A DNA stretch of 64,000 bases, taken from Gimesia benthica. GTDB lineage: Bacteria > Planctomycetota > Planctomycetia > Planctomycetales > Planctomycetaceae. The notes under the pieces were generated by a model. The model worked only from the letters and a program-made list of their open reading frames with translations. It searched no databases and was not told the DNA's origin. Positions 18,301-25,344 of the stretch are shown one piece after another (the first letter of the stretch is position 1; each line of letters begins with the position of its first letter). Both the position numbers and the translations under genes were made by a program. The stretch lies in contig NZ_CP043930.1 of assembly GCF_009720525.1 (NCBI RefSeq), positions 1,771,501-1,835,500 on the forward strand, in the 5' to 3' direction.

Positions 18301-19489
18301 CCAGTTGATCCCGTGAGGCTGCCAATTCAGACGTCATATGATTAAACGCAGCCCCCAGCATCCCCACTTCATCTGTCGAAGTGATCGGCACCCGGACATC
18401 CAGATTTCCACGAGCAATTTTCGATGCAGTATCGGCCAGTCCCAATACCGGCCGGGTCACTCTCCGGGCAACCAGAAAAGAGACCACCATTCCGAAAAAA
18501 ACGAGCCCAAACTGCAGTCCCAGTAACAGATGACGTAAATGTGTTACGGGAGCGTAAGCCTCTGTCAGATCTATTTTGGCTACCATTCCCCAGGGAGCAT
18601 CATCACTATTAGGCTGATAATCTACAGGACGGTAAGAAACAAGCACTTCATCGCCACTGTAATGCATAACCTCGGATCCGCTTTCTCCATTCAGCGCTTT
18701 CTCCATGGCAGGCACTTCTTTGAGCTGTACCGATCGTTGCATGCTGTCTTCCGGGGTTAATAAATATCGGACCTGATCCCCCTCTCTGGTCGCGACCAGA
18801 AGTGCTCCCGTGTCCTGCAACCCCGTCCGATTCGTCAGAATCCGCTCCAGAGGAGTGACATCGAGCCAGACCATTAAAACGCCGATCAGATCCCCCGCTT
18901 CACTCTTCATGGGAGCCATGAGGTAAGTCACATACTTACCATCCACTTTCTGTGGATAATCCAGCTGGGGATGTTCTTTCGCTTTCAGAAATCCAGGATC
19001 ATCGGCAAAGGTCTGATTGAGATAATTGTCACTCGTCGCAGTGATCACAGTCCCTTCCGGATTCACAATCCAGAGATCTCGAAACTCGGAGGTACTCCCC
19101 GAAATAGTATCTTCCAGTATCCGCTTTGATTCTGACTGGAAAGCATCCTCATCGAGAGTTCCTTGTTCGAAGTCTTGAATCAGCTCCCTCAGGTGAGTCC
19201 GACTGGTAATCAACGCAGCTCGATCCAACTGCTGTCGCACATATCCTTCGAATAATGCAGCCCGGTCACTGACAACCAGTTGAAGGCGGACGCGGATATT
19301 ATCGTGCAGAATATCGCGGGCAAAAATATAAGCAAGATGCCCCAGAATACCGGCAGTGAGCACCACAACAATGGCCACAAACAGCGTGTTCTTTAAGAGC
19401 AATGATCGCCAGAAAGAAGGTGGCTCAGCTGTGAACGAACGCTGATCGTCTGGCGGTGGGACGGGATTCTGTTGTTCGGAAGCGTACAT
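15371..19489 (-). CDS. Membrane hybrid histidine kinase (Cache-HAMP-PAS-PAS-HK-REC-REC-HPt)
   Basis: 1372 residues from ATG 19489, chosen because GAGGAAGG lies 8 nt upstream; the longer frame from 19555 lacks such a site. Order of domains: transmembrane helix 35-56, periplasmic Cache-type sensor about 60-315, second helix about 320-342 and HAMP to about 395. Then two PAS domains (about 420-535 and 550-670) and the HisKA domain with phosphoacceptor His699 in MSHEIRTPMNAV. The ATPase domain follows (NLVGNAIKF, DTGIGIP, GTGLGLAI). Receiver 1 has Asp991 in LVDANMP, receiver 2 has LILMDVQMPEMDG, and the C-terminal HPt domain has AHTLKSSAAVF. It senses a periplasmic small molecule through the Cache domain and runs a phosphorelay. 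The coupled downstream gene is a receiver-GDH fusion, so the output probably includes direct control of glutamate metabolism. Confidence 0.94.
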   Translation of the reverse strand: MYASEQQNPVPPPDDQRSFTAEPPSFWRSLLLKNTLFVAIVVVLTAGILGHLAYIFARDILHDNIRVRLQLVVSDRAALFEGYVRQQLDRAALITSRTHLRELIQDFEQGTLDEDAFQSESKRILEDTISGSTSEFRDLWIVNPEGTVITATSDNYLNQTFADDPGFLKAKEHPQLDYPQKVDGKYVTYLMAPMKSEAGDLIGVLMVWLDVTPLERILTNRTGLQDTGALLVATREGDQVRYLLTPEDSMQRSVQLKEVPAMEKALNGESGSEVMHYSGDEVLVSYRPVDYQPNSDDAPWGMVAKIDLTEAYAPVTHLRHLLLGLQFGLVFFGMVVSFLVARRVTRPVLGLADTASKIARGNLDVRVPITSTDEVGMLGAAFNHMTSELAASRDQLEERIEQRTAELNASQKKLRRQTQILQSILDSMGDGVIVADQDGNSVFWNPAAEQIVGIGPQNVDPSKWSQIYGCYLADGVSMCPSEDLPLARAMRGESLDDSILFLKNPDIPDGTWISVTARPLKNDRGDLRGGVIVMHDITEAKATQEELESRDKKNRAILATTHEAFVGIDENSRICDWNEQAEATFGWTQPEVIGRSLVETIIPERYRLQHMQGVEKFLASGEGPVLNKRLELSALHQDGHEFPVELTITPVRQGDNFLFAAFVHDITEVKRAEEELKRAKEAAEAASQAKSAFLATMSHEIRTPMNAVIGMTELLLDTDLNPTQREYMTMVQESGESLLAVINDILDFSKIEAGRFDLDQAAFHLRENLGDTMKSLAVRAHHKRLELAFHLAPEVPDTIVGDRYRLRQIIVNLVGNAIKFTDEGEVVVDVNVESQSERDVLLHFVVRDTGIGIPKSKQKQIFQAFEQVDESMARRFSGTGLGLAIASRLINLMGGRIWVISEVDQGSAFHFTAHFELTQEEVPASEPLVKADLDGLRVLVVDDNLTNCQILEEMLSNWKMQPQTVTRGKDALEAMHARVRVGEPFDLVLVDANMPTMDGFSLAKAIKQDKELGSAVIMMITSSDRRGEISRCKKLGIAAHLIKPLKQSELFNSIAETLGINGADHHSTRLKTAELGKRIPPLKILLAEDSIVNQKLALALLQPHGHEITVVTNGKEAVEQRKTAHFDLILMDVQMPEMDGLEATREIRDYEQTCEEHIPIIAMTAHAMKGDRERCLEAGMDGYVSKPVRVRELYQMIEETLQMNAQLAAVKNESTPEESEQQADSIQMEHETTQGEESREELIMNPSEEQDSHDDVLNWEQAMEKSEIPAEALSELGQLFLQEAPKLLNEIRDAIQQGDASSLRRAAHTLKSSAAVFEAHHAADAALELELLGKEEKLTEAREALPALEQEVDRLLPAVSAHIDSTALEGNK

Positions 19490-19890
19490 GTAACTGCCCT
19501 TCCTCTCCCCCGATACAGCTCTGCCATGCTGGGAAAGTTTTAACCGCTCCCCCAACCTGAAAACAGAGGCTCTTGCCTGATGGCAATGCCTAAGCTGATT
19601 GCTTACTGTATCGGCCTAAGTATATTGTAGGCAACAACCTTTGTTTTGAAAACAGGCTGTCTGACGGAATATTACCCCGCTCATCTGCAATGGATTCTGT
19701 CACAACAATTCTCCCCTGGTAAAACAGCGACAAACCAATCGCACCATATCCCCCCTGGACGTAAGCATCATAGAAATCGACACTTACAGGCATTCATCAG
19801 ACTTCCGTATTGAGAATAAGTCGTTCGCCTGTCTGCTGATAAAAGCCCTGTTCAAAATGGAGTGAAGTAATATGAATCTCCTTTTAGAGA
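19490..19890. other. Intergenic region upstream of hybrid kinase, no convincing gene
   Basis: About 400 bases between the kinase start and the propeller gene stop. A 67-codon frame at 19590-19793 (minus) has no ribosome site and no recognisable motif, so I do not call it a gene. A short hairpin TTGCC-tgat-GGCAA lies near 19575. The kinase promoter should be here, but I could not define it. Confidence 0.45.
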
Positions 19891-21933
19891 TCAATAACGC
19901 AGCCAGAGGACGAAAACTCCACTAGCATAAAAACAGGTAAATGTAATCAGTTTCAATAGCAAAACGAAGCACACCTGTAGCGGTGTCTGAGGTTTCAAAT
20001 ACCATTCCGAGCAACCTGCAGGTAACGCCCCGATGGGTCCCGCCAGGAACGCCCATTCGAAGACGAGGCTCAGCCGACGACAGATTAAAAAGTAGAAAGT
20101 AAATACACCGATTAAACCGATAAGTGGCCCATAATCTCGCCAGATGGCAGCCCGTTGGCCTTCCCTGCGAAACTGGACAGACTCCAGTACAGGCTCGGTC
20201 GCAATATAGAGACACAACGGCCACGTGAAAATAAAATCCTGATACCAGAGACTGATCCAAGTGGTTCCGAGTGCCCCAGCCAGAAATGCCATGATGCGGT
20301 ATGAGCGGATCCACACCCGCCTTCGATATTGAGCCGGTATCCACCAGATTGGGACCGCGGCCAGCATCAGGCTGACGATCAGTAAACCGAGAGACCAGTA
20401 GTACCATCTGAAAAGCCATTCCGTCGAAGGCAAATCGAAAGCGTACTCCGGTTCCACAGACAGGATCTGTCCCGCCCAGTCGTAGTAAGCTTCCTGCGGA
20501 ATATCAGCCAGATTCAATGTGGCCTGATCGGTCGCTAACAGATCAGGATCCCCGATATAAACACAGGCGGCCCGGGATTGATTTCGAATAAATACGCAAC
20601 CACTGTGCAGCACCGGGGGCGTCCAGGTTAATTCTCCTGAAAGAATCGAACATCGAGCCAGAATATCACATTGTTCGGGATTCTGACGAAGCAGGATCAA
20701 CTCGCCTCGTTCATTAAGGAGAATCAGTTTTCCATCAGCGACAATGATGCCGGATTGTCCCAGCTCGTCAGAGATGTCATTAGTTGATCGTTCGGGGCGT
20801 CCAGATCCCTGCTCCCATAATTCTTCGCCCGTCAAAAAATCAATACAACGAAACTTACCTCGAGAAGGACGCTGTGTTTTTGACTGTTGATCAAAAATAT
20901 CAAAACCGTAAATCCTTCCATCCACCAGCACACTCGATAACACATCATTGGACATCACACGAGAACGCCAGACTGTTTTCAACGGTTCTAAGTGTGGAAA
21001 CTGATCCGGTAGTTCTAATAATTGAGAGCCAGAACGAAATGGAGCAGCGAGCCAGAGATACGGTTCTCGATAAAGGGGCCAGGCGGAGTGCTCGTCATAC
21101 CCTTCGGATAACTCATGTTCGAGCAGCAGCTCTCCTGTCTGTAGATCATGGATAACCAGGGCGTTCTCCAGATAACCCACCACCAGTTTTTGCCCCTTAC
21201 GTTCAATCGGAAATGCTGGACAGTAACTGGCAGGTCGATTGCCTGCCTGCCAGACGGTCTTCCCATCGTTGAGATTCAGGGCTACCAGACTGGCATCTGG
21301 CCCGCCCACTGGTAAGATGACCAATTGATCAACGACTGTCGGCGAACAAGCATAACCAAATCCGTCTCCCCCTGTACCATGAAACTCTTCCAGTACATTT
21401 CTGGACCAGATCAGTTTCCCCTCATCAGCATCCAGACAGCCGATGAGTCCACTGGGTGCCGCAAAGAGGACCTTTCCAGCGACCAGCGTGGGGGTCGCCC
21501 TTGGTCCGGGATAAACGCCAGCCAGTTCATAGGGCCAGTCATAACGGTACTGCCAGATCGTTTTTCCCGTTTTTGCTTCCAGACAATACACGTATTGTCC
21601 CTGTAAAGTCTGGGCCTGGGTATAGACGCGATTCCTCTGGGCGACGAAAGCAGAATATCCCTGTCCCAGTTCTTTAACCCACAGAACTGGAGGTCCCTCT
21701 TCAGGCCAGCTGTCCGCCAGATTTATTTCCGGAGAATGCGCATCAAAATCAGGGCCCCGAACATCAGGCCAACCACGATCTTCCACATCAGAGGGTAAAA
21801 AGGGATTTGGATCGTTCGCCTGCCCGGGTTTTGCAGTTAAGAAAAACAGAAAGCAAACCGTCGCCAGGATCTGCATCCTGGGGGTTAGCAGATCCTGTTT
21901 TGACCGCTTCTTTCTGCAGAAAGAAAATTTCAC
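19891..21933 (-). CDS. PQQ-type beta-propeller protein with C-terminal membrane domain
   Basis: A 680-residue protein. The N-terminus has a basic start followed by a hydrophobic signal (about residues 20-38, ending PGQAN). Residues 55-490 hold repeated propeller blades of the PQQ-like type: YCLEAKTGKTIWQYRYD, GCLDADEGKLIWSRN, VALNLNDGKTVWQAG, VIHDLQTGELLLEH and CIDFLTGEELWEQG. The consensus is ALDxxTGKxxW. Residues about 515-680 contain roughly five transmembrane helices (WYYWSLGLLIVSLMLAAV, MAFLAGALGTTWISLW, LIGLIGVFTFYFLI and others). The propeller should lie outside the membrane. No PQQ dehydrogenase catalytic residues can be identified, so a binding or assembly role is more likely than an alcohol dehydrogenase. 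The HEAT-repeat gene lies 48 nt upstream on the same strand, probably one operon. Confidence 0.82.
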   Translation of the reverse strand: MKFSFCRKKRSKQDLLTPRMQILATVCFLFFLTAKPGQANDPNPFLPSDVEDRGWPDVRGPDFDAHSPEINLADSWPEEGPPVLWVKELGQGYSAFVAQRNRVYTQAQTLQGQYVYCLEAKTGKTIWQYRYDWPYELAGVYPGPRATPTLVAGKVLFAAPSGLIGCLDADEGKLIWSRNVLEEFHGTGGDGFGYACSPTVVDQLVILPVGGPDASLVALNLNDGKTVWQAGNRPASYCPAFPIERKGQKLVVGYLENALVIHDLQTGELLLEHELSEGYDEHSAWPLYREPYLWLAAPFRSGSQLLELPDQFPHLEPLKTVWRSRVMSNDVLSSVLVDGRIYGFDIFDQQSKTQRPSRGKFRCIDFLTGEELWEQGSGRPERSTNDISDELGQSGIIVADGKLILLNERGELILLRQNPEQCDILARCSILSGELTWTPPVLHSGCVFIRNQSRAACVYIGDPDLLATDQATLNLADIPQEAYYDWAGQILSVEPEYAFDLPSTEWLFRWYYWSLGLLIVSLMLAAVPIWWIPAQYRRRVWIRSYRIMAFLAGALGTTWISLWYQDFIFTWPLCLYIATEPVLESVQFRREGQRAAIWRDYGPLIGLIGVFTFYFLICRRLSLVFEWAFLAGPIGALPAGCSEWYLKPQTPLQVCFVLLLKLITFTCFYASGVFVLWLRY

Positions 21934-21981
21934 AGGCAGACCTTCTGAAATGAAGGTGCGGGAATTGATAAATCGAACAGG

Positions 21982-22470
21982 CTATTTAAGCTTTGAAAGT
22001 GCCTTTTCGGATTCAACCGGAACCAGCAGAGACGAATCAAGCGACATCAGCGCTTCAACCACAGGGGTCAACGGCTCACGTAGTTTTTCGTCATCTGATG
22101 CCAGATGATGCAACACAAAACAACCACCGTCCCGGAACCGGGCTGGTTCATGAATCAATGCCCGCAAGAGGTGAGGCACTGAATCGTTACTCATTCCAAT
22201 TAAAGCAGAAGCAGCAACAAACCGCACACTGTCGTCGTCTGCCAGGATCTCGATCAATGGTTCGACTGCAGCAGGATCTCGGATTTCTCCCAGTGCTTTG
22301 GCTGCTTCCCAGCGCATAGTCTCGGAAGAATGATCCAATGCATTTATCAAAGCCGGAACCGCATCTGATCCTGTTTGAACTAATTGATGACGCGCTGACT
22401 GTCTGATCTCTCCATCAGAGCTGTCGAGCTGAGAAATCCAGTCTGTGAGTTGACTTTCGTTGATTGCCAT
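21982..22470 (-). CDS. Small HEAT-repeat protein
   Basis: 162 residues from ATG 22470 (MAINESQLTDW), chosen because AGGAGG lies 7 nt upstream. The frame extends to 22506 but that start has no ribosome site. The protein is made of HEAT/PBS-lyase-like helical repeats: AVPALINALDHSSETMRWEAAKALGEIRDPAAVEPLIEILADDDSVRFVAASAL in outline, with a third copy around SVPHLLRALIHEPARFRDG. These repeats make a superhelical protein-binding surface. No lyase catalytic residues are evident. It has no signal peptide and should be cytoplasmic. It precedes the propeller-membrane gene and may form a two-gene operon with it. The partner is unknown. Confidence 0.82.
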   Translation of the reverse strand: MAINESQLTDWISQLDSSDGEIRQSARHQLVQTGSDAVPALINALDHSSETMRWEAAKALGEIRDPAAVEPLIEILADDDSVRFVAASALIGMSNDSVPHLLRALIHEPARFRDGGCFVLHHLASDDEKLREPLTPVVEALMSLDSSLLVPVESEKALSKLK

Positions 22471-22771
22471 TGATCTGCCTCCTGATGCTGTTCTTAAGAA
22501 AATCAATATTCTCCAAAGGTCGAATTAAACATTACATTAATCCTACCAAAACATCCTGATTATACCATGCCTTCAACAAAGTACACCAGTCTTTGCTGAG
22601 CAAAGAACGGCGGAAGGAACCTGTCAGCCCCGTCTTGACTAATTGAATCTCACGAAGTGCAGACAGGAATCAGTTGTGATCAGCGACAGGGATAATTAAA
22701 ATTTAACCTGACAAATATGTCATCTGATATATATACTCGAACGATTTACTGAGATCCATCAGGCGATTTGT
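22471..22771. other. Divergent intergenic region with short hairpin
   Basis: About 300 bases between the HEAT-repeat gene (minus) and the His-rich secreted protein gene (plus). It contains a perfect small hairpin, CTTTGC-tga-GCAAAG, near 22592-22606, without a T-run. Promoters for both flanking genes are expected here but were not pinned down. Confidence 0.45.
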
Positions 22772-23185
22772 ATGACCTACATCCCCAGCAGAATTTTGAT
22801 AATTGCATTGATTCTGCTTTCCATTTGTTTTCCCCTCCCGGGTGGGCATTCACACCAGGGAATGGCTGAAACTGAGCTCGCCACCCATCTAAGACTTTAC
22901 CATGCATGCGACCACTCTCCCCTTCTTCTCAGAAGTTGGCACTCCCATTCATCCCTGCCACTGCCCATTTCAGGTTTCATTAATGCATTTCCTGGAGTGG
23001 AAGAAAGTGAAGCTGCTTGTAAGAAACGACTCAATCAGCAAAAGCAATTCGAATCGGGTAGTCTGAGGCAAATCCTTTGTAACGTAGATGGCAATTCAGC
23101 AAGCCAGACTACATCAATCCCGATTCATCACCTTTCAGAAATCGGCTGTCCCCTCTTTATGCAACTGAATGTTCAATTAATCTAA
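22772..23185 (+). CDS. Small secreted His-rich hypothetical protein
   Basis: I do not recognise this 137-residue protein. It starts MTYIPSRILIIALILLSICF, a good signal peptide, cleaved around residue 24. The mature N-terminal half is rich in histidine, with GGHSHQG, RLYHACDHSP and WHSHSSLPLP, plus four cysteines overall. Such clustered histidines can bind transition metals, which I only infer. AGGCGA about 5 nt before the ATG may be the ribosome site. A small c'-type cytochrome gene follows 111 nt downstream on the same strand, so a link to periplasmic metal or redox handling is possible. The alternative is that the open frame is fortuitous; the signal peptide and position argue against that. 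Confidence 0.55.
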   Translation: MTYIPSRILIIALILLSICFPLPGGHSHQGMAETELATHLRLYHACDHSPLLLRSWHSHSSLPLPISGFINAFPGVEESEAACKKRLNQQKQFESGSLRQILCNVDGNSASQTTSIPIHHLSEIGCPLFMQLNVQLI

Positions 23186-23296
23186 CATCGCCTTACTCAG
23201 AGTCAGCTGTAATTTTTTCATCCTGACAGGTTAAGCCTGCAGGAAATGTAATATCCAATCTGAACTATCGTTTCATTTAAATTTAGAGAGAATCAA

Positions 23297-23779
23297 ATGC
23301 ATAGAATTAATCGAAAATCGTTGTTCGGATCTATCGTTCTATTGGGGTTGGGAACCGCCCTGGTATGGTCACAGTCAACACAGTCTCTCGCGGGACCAGA
23401 TTCGAAGAAATCGCAAGCGGGTGTACCCGTTGAACCCGATATGCACGAATTCATGGAATATGTCTTCCAGCCGACCTACAAACGGCTTAAGCAGTCCATC
23501 GCGACAGAACCTGAAAACCGCAAGGCCTGGAAATCCATCAAATCAGATGCCCTCATCCTGGCTGAAGGTGGGAATTTATTGCTTCTGCATGAGCCGAAAG
23601 ATAACGGCACCAGCTGGAACACACACAGCGTGAATGTCCGTAAGGAAGGCGGACTGCTTTATAAAGCAGCGAAAGCCAGCGACTTCAAAGTTGCTCGCAA
23701 GCATTACGAGGCCATGCTGAAAAACTGCAACGCCTGCCACCAGGATTTTGCAGATGGCGAACATCAACTGGCTCCTTGA
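23297..23779 (+). CDS. Small periplasmic cytochrome c (class II/c'-like)
   Basis: 160 residues with an N-terminal signal peptide (about 1-32, cleaved near SLAGP). A single c-type heme motif CNACH lies at residues 144-148, close to the C-terminus, which is the layout of class II (c'/c556-type) cytochromes. The rest is predicted helical (FMEYVFQPTYKRLKQSI, FKVARKHYEAMLKNC), as expected for a four-helix bundle. It should carry one covalent heme in the periplasm, for electron transfer or small gas binding. The gene appears to be a monocistron, ended by a strong hairpin with T-run 27 nt after its stop. The upstream neighbour is a His-rich secreted protein. Confidence 0.85.
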   Translation: MHRINRKSLFGSIVLLGLGTALVWSQSTQSLAGPDSKKSQAGVPVEPDMHEFMEYVFQPTYKRLKQSIATEPENRKAWKSIKSDALILAEGGNLLLLHEPKDNGTSWNTHSVNVRKEGGLLYKAAKASDFKVARKHYEAMLKNCNACHQDFADGEHQLAP

Positions 23780-23806
23780 GTCTTTTGAAAAACGTTTCCA
23801 TATATA

Positions 23807-23848
23807 AAATGCCTGACAGGGACCGAAATTCTTGTCAGGCATTTTTTT
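23807..23848 (+). terminator. Rho-independent terminator after cytochrome gene
   Basis: A 12-bp stem AAATGCCTGACA / TGTCAGGCATTT (23807-23818 with 23833-23844) is followed by a run of T to 23848. It lies between convergent genes, the cytochrome on plus and the SDR on minus. The opposite strand also ends in a T-rich stretch (ATTTTATATA), so it may work in both directions. Confidence 0.88.
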
Positions 23849-24615
23849 CAACCACTCTTCTGTCGTGGTCGTGGAATCACAGAAGCCAATCCACCATCGA
23901 TTCCCAGAATCTGACCTGTCATCCAACTGTTCTCCGGGTTCACCAGCCATTCTATCAGCGAAGCGACATCAGCTGGCTCCCCCAGTCGATCCAGGGCATG
24001 CATCGAAATCGAAGTCGCTTCCGCTGCTTCTGATTCCCACAAATGACGAGTCATATTCGATTTGACCAGACCGGGAGCCACCGCATTAACTCGAATCCCT
24101 CGACTGGCATAAGTGGCGGCCGCTGACAGGGTTAAACCGGCAATACCAGCTTTGGCTGCAGCAATGGCTTCATGGTTTGCGATTCCAGCTCTGGCAGCAG
24201 CGGATGAGATCAGAACAACCGAGCCACCATTCTTACGCATAACCTGCGCAGCACTTCGGACTGTTATGAAAGCGGATGTCAGATTCACAGAAAGAGTTTG
24301 CGCCCATTCTTCATCTGAGGTTAGGTGAGCGGGTTTCAACAGCACAGAGCCGATGCAATTAACAACACCATCGACGCTTCCATATTCAGCTTCTGCCTGC
24401 TTCAGGCATTCATCAATAGTTTGTGATTCTGCCGCATCAATTCGGCATGAAGGAGAATCCAGTTCCTTGGATAATTGATCCAGTTTCTCCTGATCACGTG
24501 CCCCGAGCATCACTTTATGCCCGCCTTTGATCAGACGTCGGCTGAGTTCAGATCCAACGGATCCAGTTGCCCCCAGTATCACATAGTTCCGTGCATCGCC
24601 AACAGTAGCAGACAT
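23848..24615 (-). CDS. Short-chain dehydrogenase/reductase lacking the catalytic Tyr
   Basis: 255 residues, the classical SDR length. The cofactor motif GATGSVG (residues 15-21) and the N-N-x-G-like motif VVNCIGS (near 84-90) are present. Ser138 is in the catalytic position (VLISSAA) and Lys155 is in place, but the expected Tyr of YxxxK is Ile151 (HEAIAAAKAG). The Asn of the helix-4 tetrad is at SVNLTSAF. The C-terminus has the usual VNAVAPG and TGQILGIDGG segments. The fold and NAD(P) binding should be intact, while ordinary Tyr-dependent hydride chemistry is doubtful. Relatives with an NHE(A/L)IAAAK motif occur in several bacteria, from memory. It is convergent with the cytochrome gene and divergent from the SRPBCC gene. 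Confidence 0.85.
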   Translation of the reverse strand: MSATVGDARNYVILGATGSVGSELSRRLIKGGHKVMLGARDQEKLDQLSKELDSPSCRIDAAESQTIDECLKQAEAEYGSVDGVVNCIGSVLLKPAHLTSDEEWAQTLSVNLTSAFITVRSAAQVMRKNGGSVVLISSAAARAGIANHEAIAAAKAGIAGLTLSAAATYASRGIRVNAVAPGLVKSNMTRHLWESEAAEATSISMHALDRLGEPADVASLIEWLVNPENSWMTGQILGIDGGLASVIPRPRQKSG

Positions 24616-24855
24616 ATCTTAATCCAGCTTTCAAATCAATGTGCACTAGTAATATTAAGTGAGTTGTGCATTTCAGAGTGGTATTAATCAAATCTGAAAA
24701 GAGAGCCCTACCTTTTTCACCGCTCGGGACAATAATCACACAGTGGGCATAAACCTTATTACTGTCAGCTTGATAGTCGGCTGATGGCGTATTTCAATCC
24801 CTGAACATCAATTTTTAATCTTCACGTCGACAAGCTTTTTGGGATCACATCAGAC

Positions 24856-25344
24856 ATGCTGAAAATAAGTAGAAATCCTTCGGGGGACTACGAACTGGAA
24901 ACTGAGATCGTCATCCCCTGCCCCATCATGGATGTATTCGAATTCTTCGCGCAACCTGAGAATCTCGAGACAATTACTCCCCCCTGGTTGAATTTCAAAA
25001 TCATCACTCCGGGGCCGATTGTGATGCAGGCTGGTGCTTTAATTGACTATCAACTCAAGCTGCACGGTATCCCGCTTCGCTGGAGGACAGAAATCACTGA
25101 ATGGGTCCCCGGAGAACGGTTTGTTGATACACAACTGAAGGGTCCCTATCGCTTGTGGAGGCACCTACACACATTTGAAGAACACACTGATGGCACACTG
25201 GCCAGGGACCATGTGACTTACTCCGTCTATGGAGGTGCTCTCATCAATCGCCTTTTTGTGCAAGGCGATGTCGAACGGATTTTCAAATACAGACTGGAGC
25301 GGCTCAAGAATTTTGAGTTTGCAACGACCAGCCAACAGGGTTAG
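24856..25344 (+). CDS. SRPBCC (START-like) family ligand-binding protein
   Basis: 162 residues with the SRPBCC/START fold pattern: an N-terminal strand ELETEIVIPCPIMDVFEFFAQPENLETITPPWL, then FKIITPGPIVMQAGALIDYQL, WRTEITEWVPGERFVDTQLKGPY in outline, and a C-terminal helix VERIFKYRLERLKNF. These proteins enclose a hydrophobic pocket and bind or transform lipids and other hydrophobic ligands. This one resembles the subfamily often found beside or fused to NAD-dependent epimerases. It is divergent from the SDR gene (240-bp gap), which fits a shared reaction. Its last 4 bases overlap the 3' end of the convergent BNR-repeat gene. No signal peptide. Confidence 0.85.
   Translation: MLKISRNPSGDYELETEIVIPCPIMDVFEFFAQPENLETITPPWLNFKIITPGPIVMQAGALIDYQLKLHGIPLRWRTEITEWVPGERFVDTQLKGPYRLWRHLHTFEEHTDGTLARDHVTYSVYGGALINRLFVQGDVERIFKYRLERLKNFEFATTSQQG

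Noticed and set aside
19590-19793. 67-codon minus-strand frame upstream of the hybrid kinase
   Set aside because: No ribosome site, no motif and low-quality composition; more likely part of the kinase leader region.
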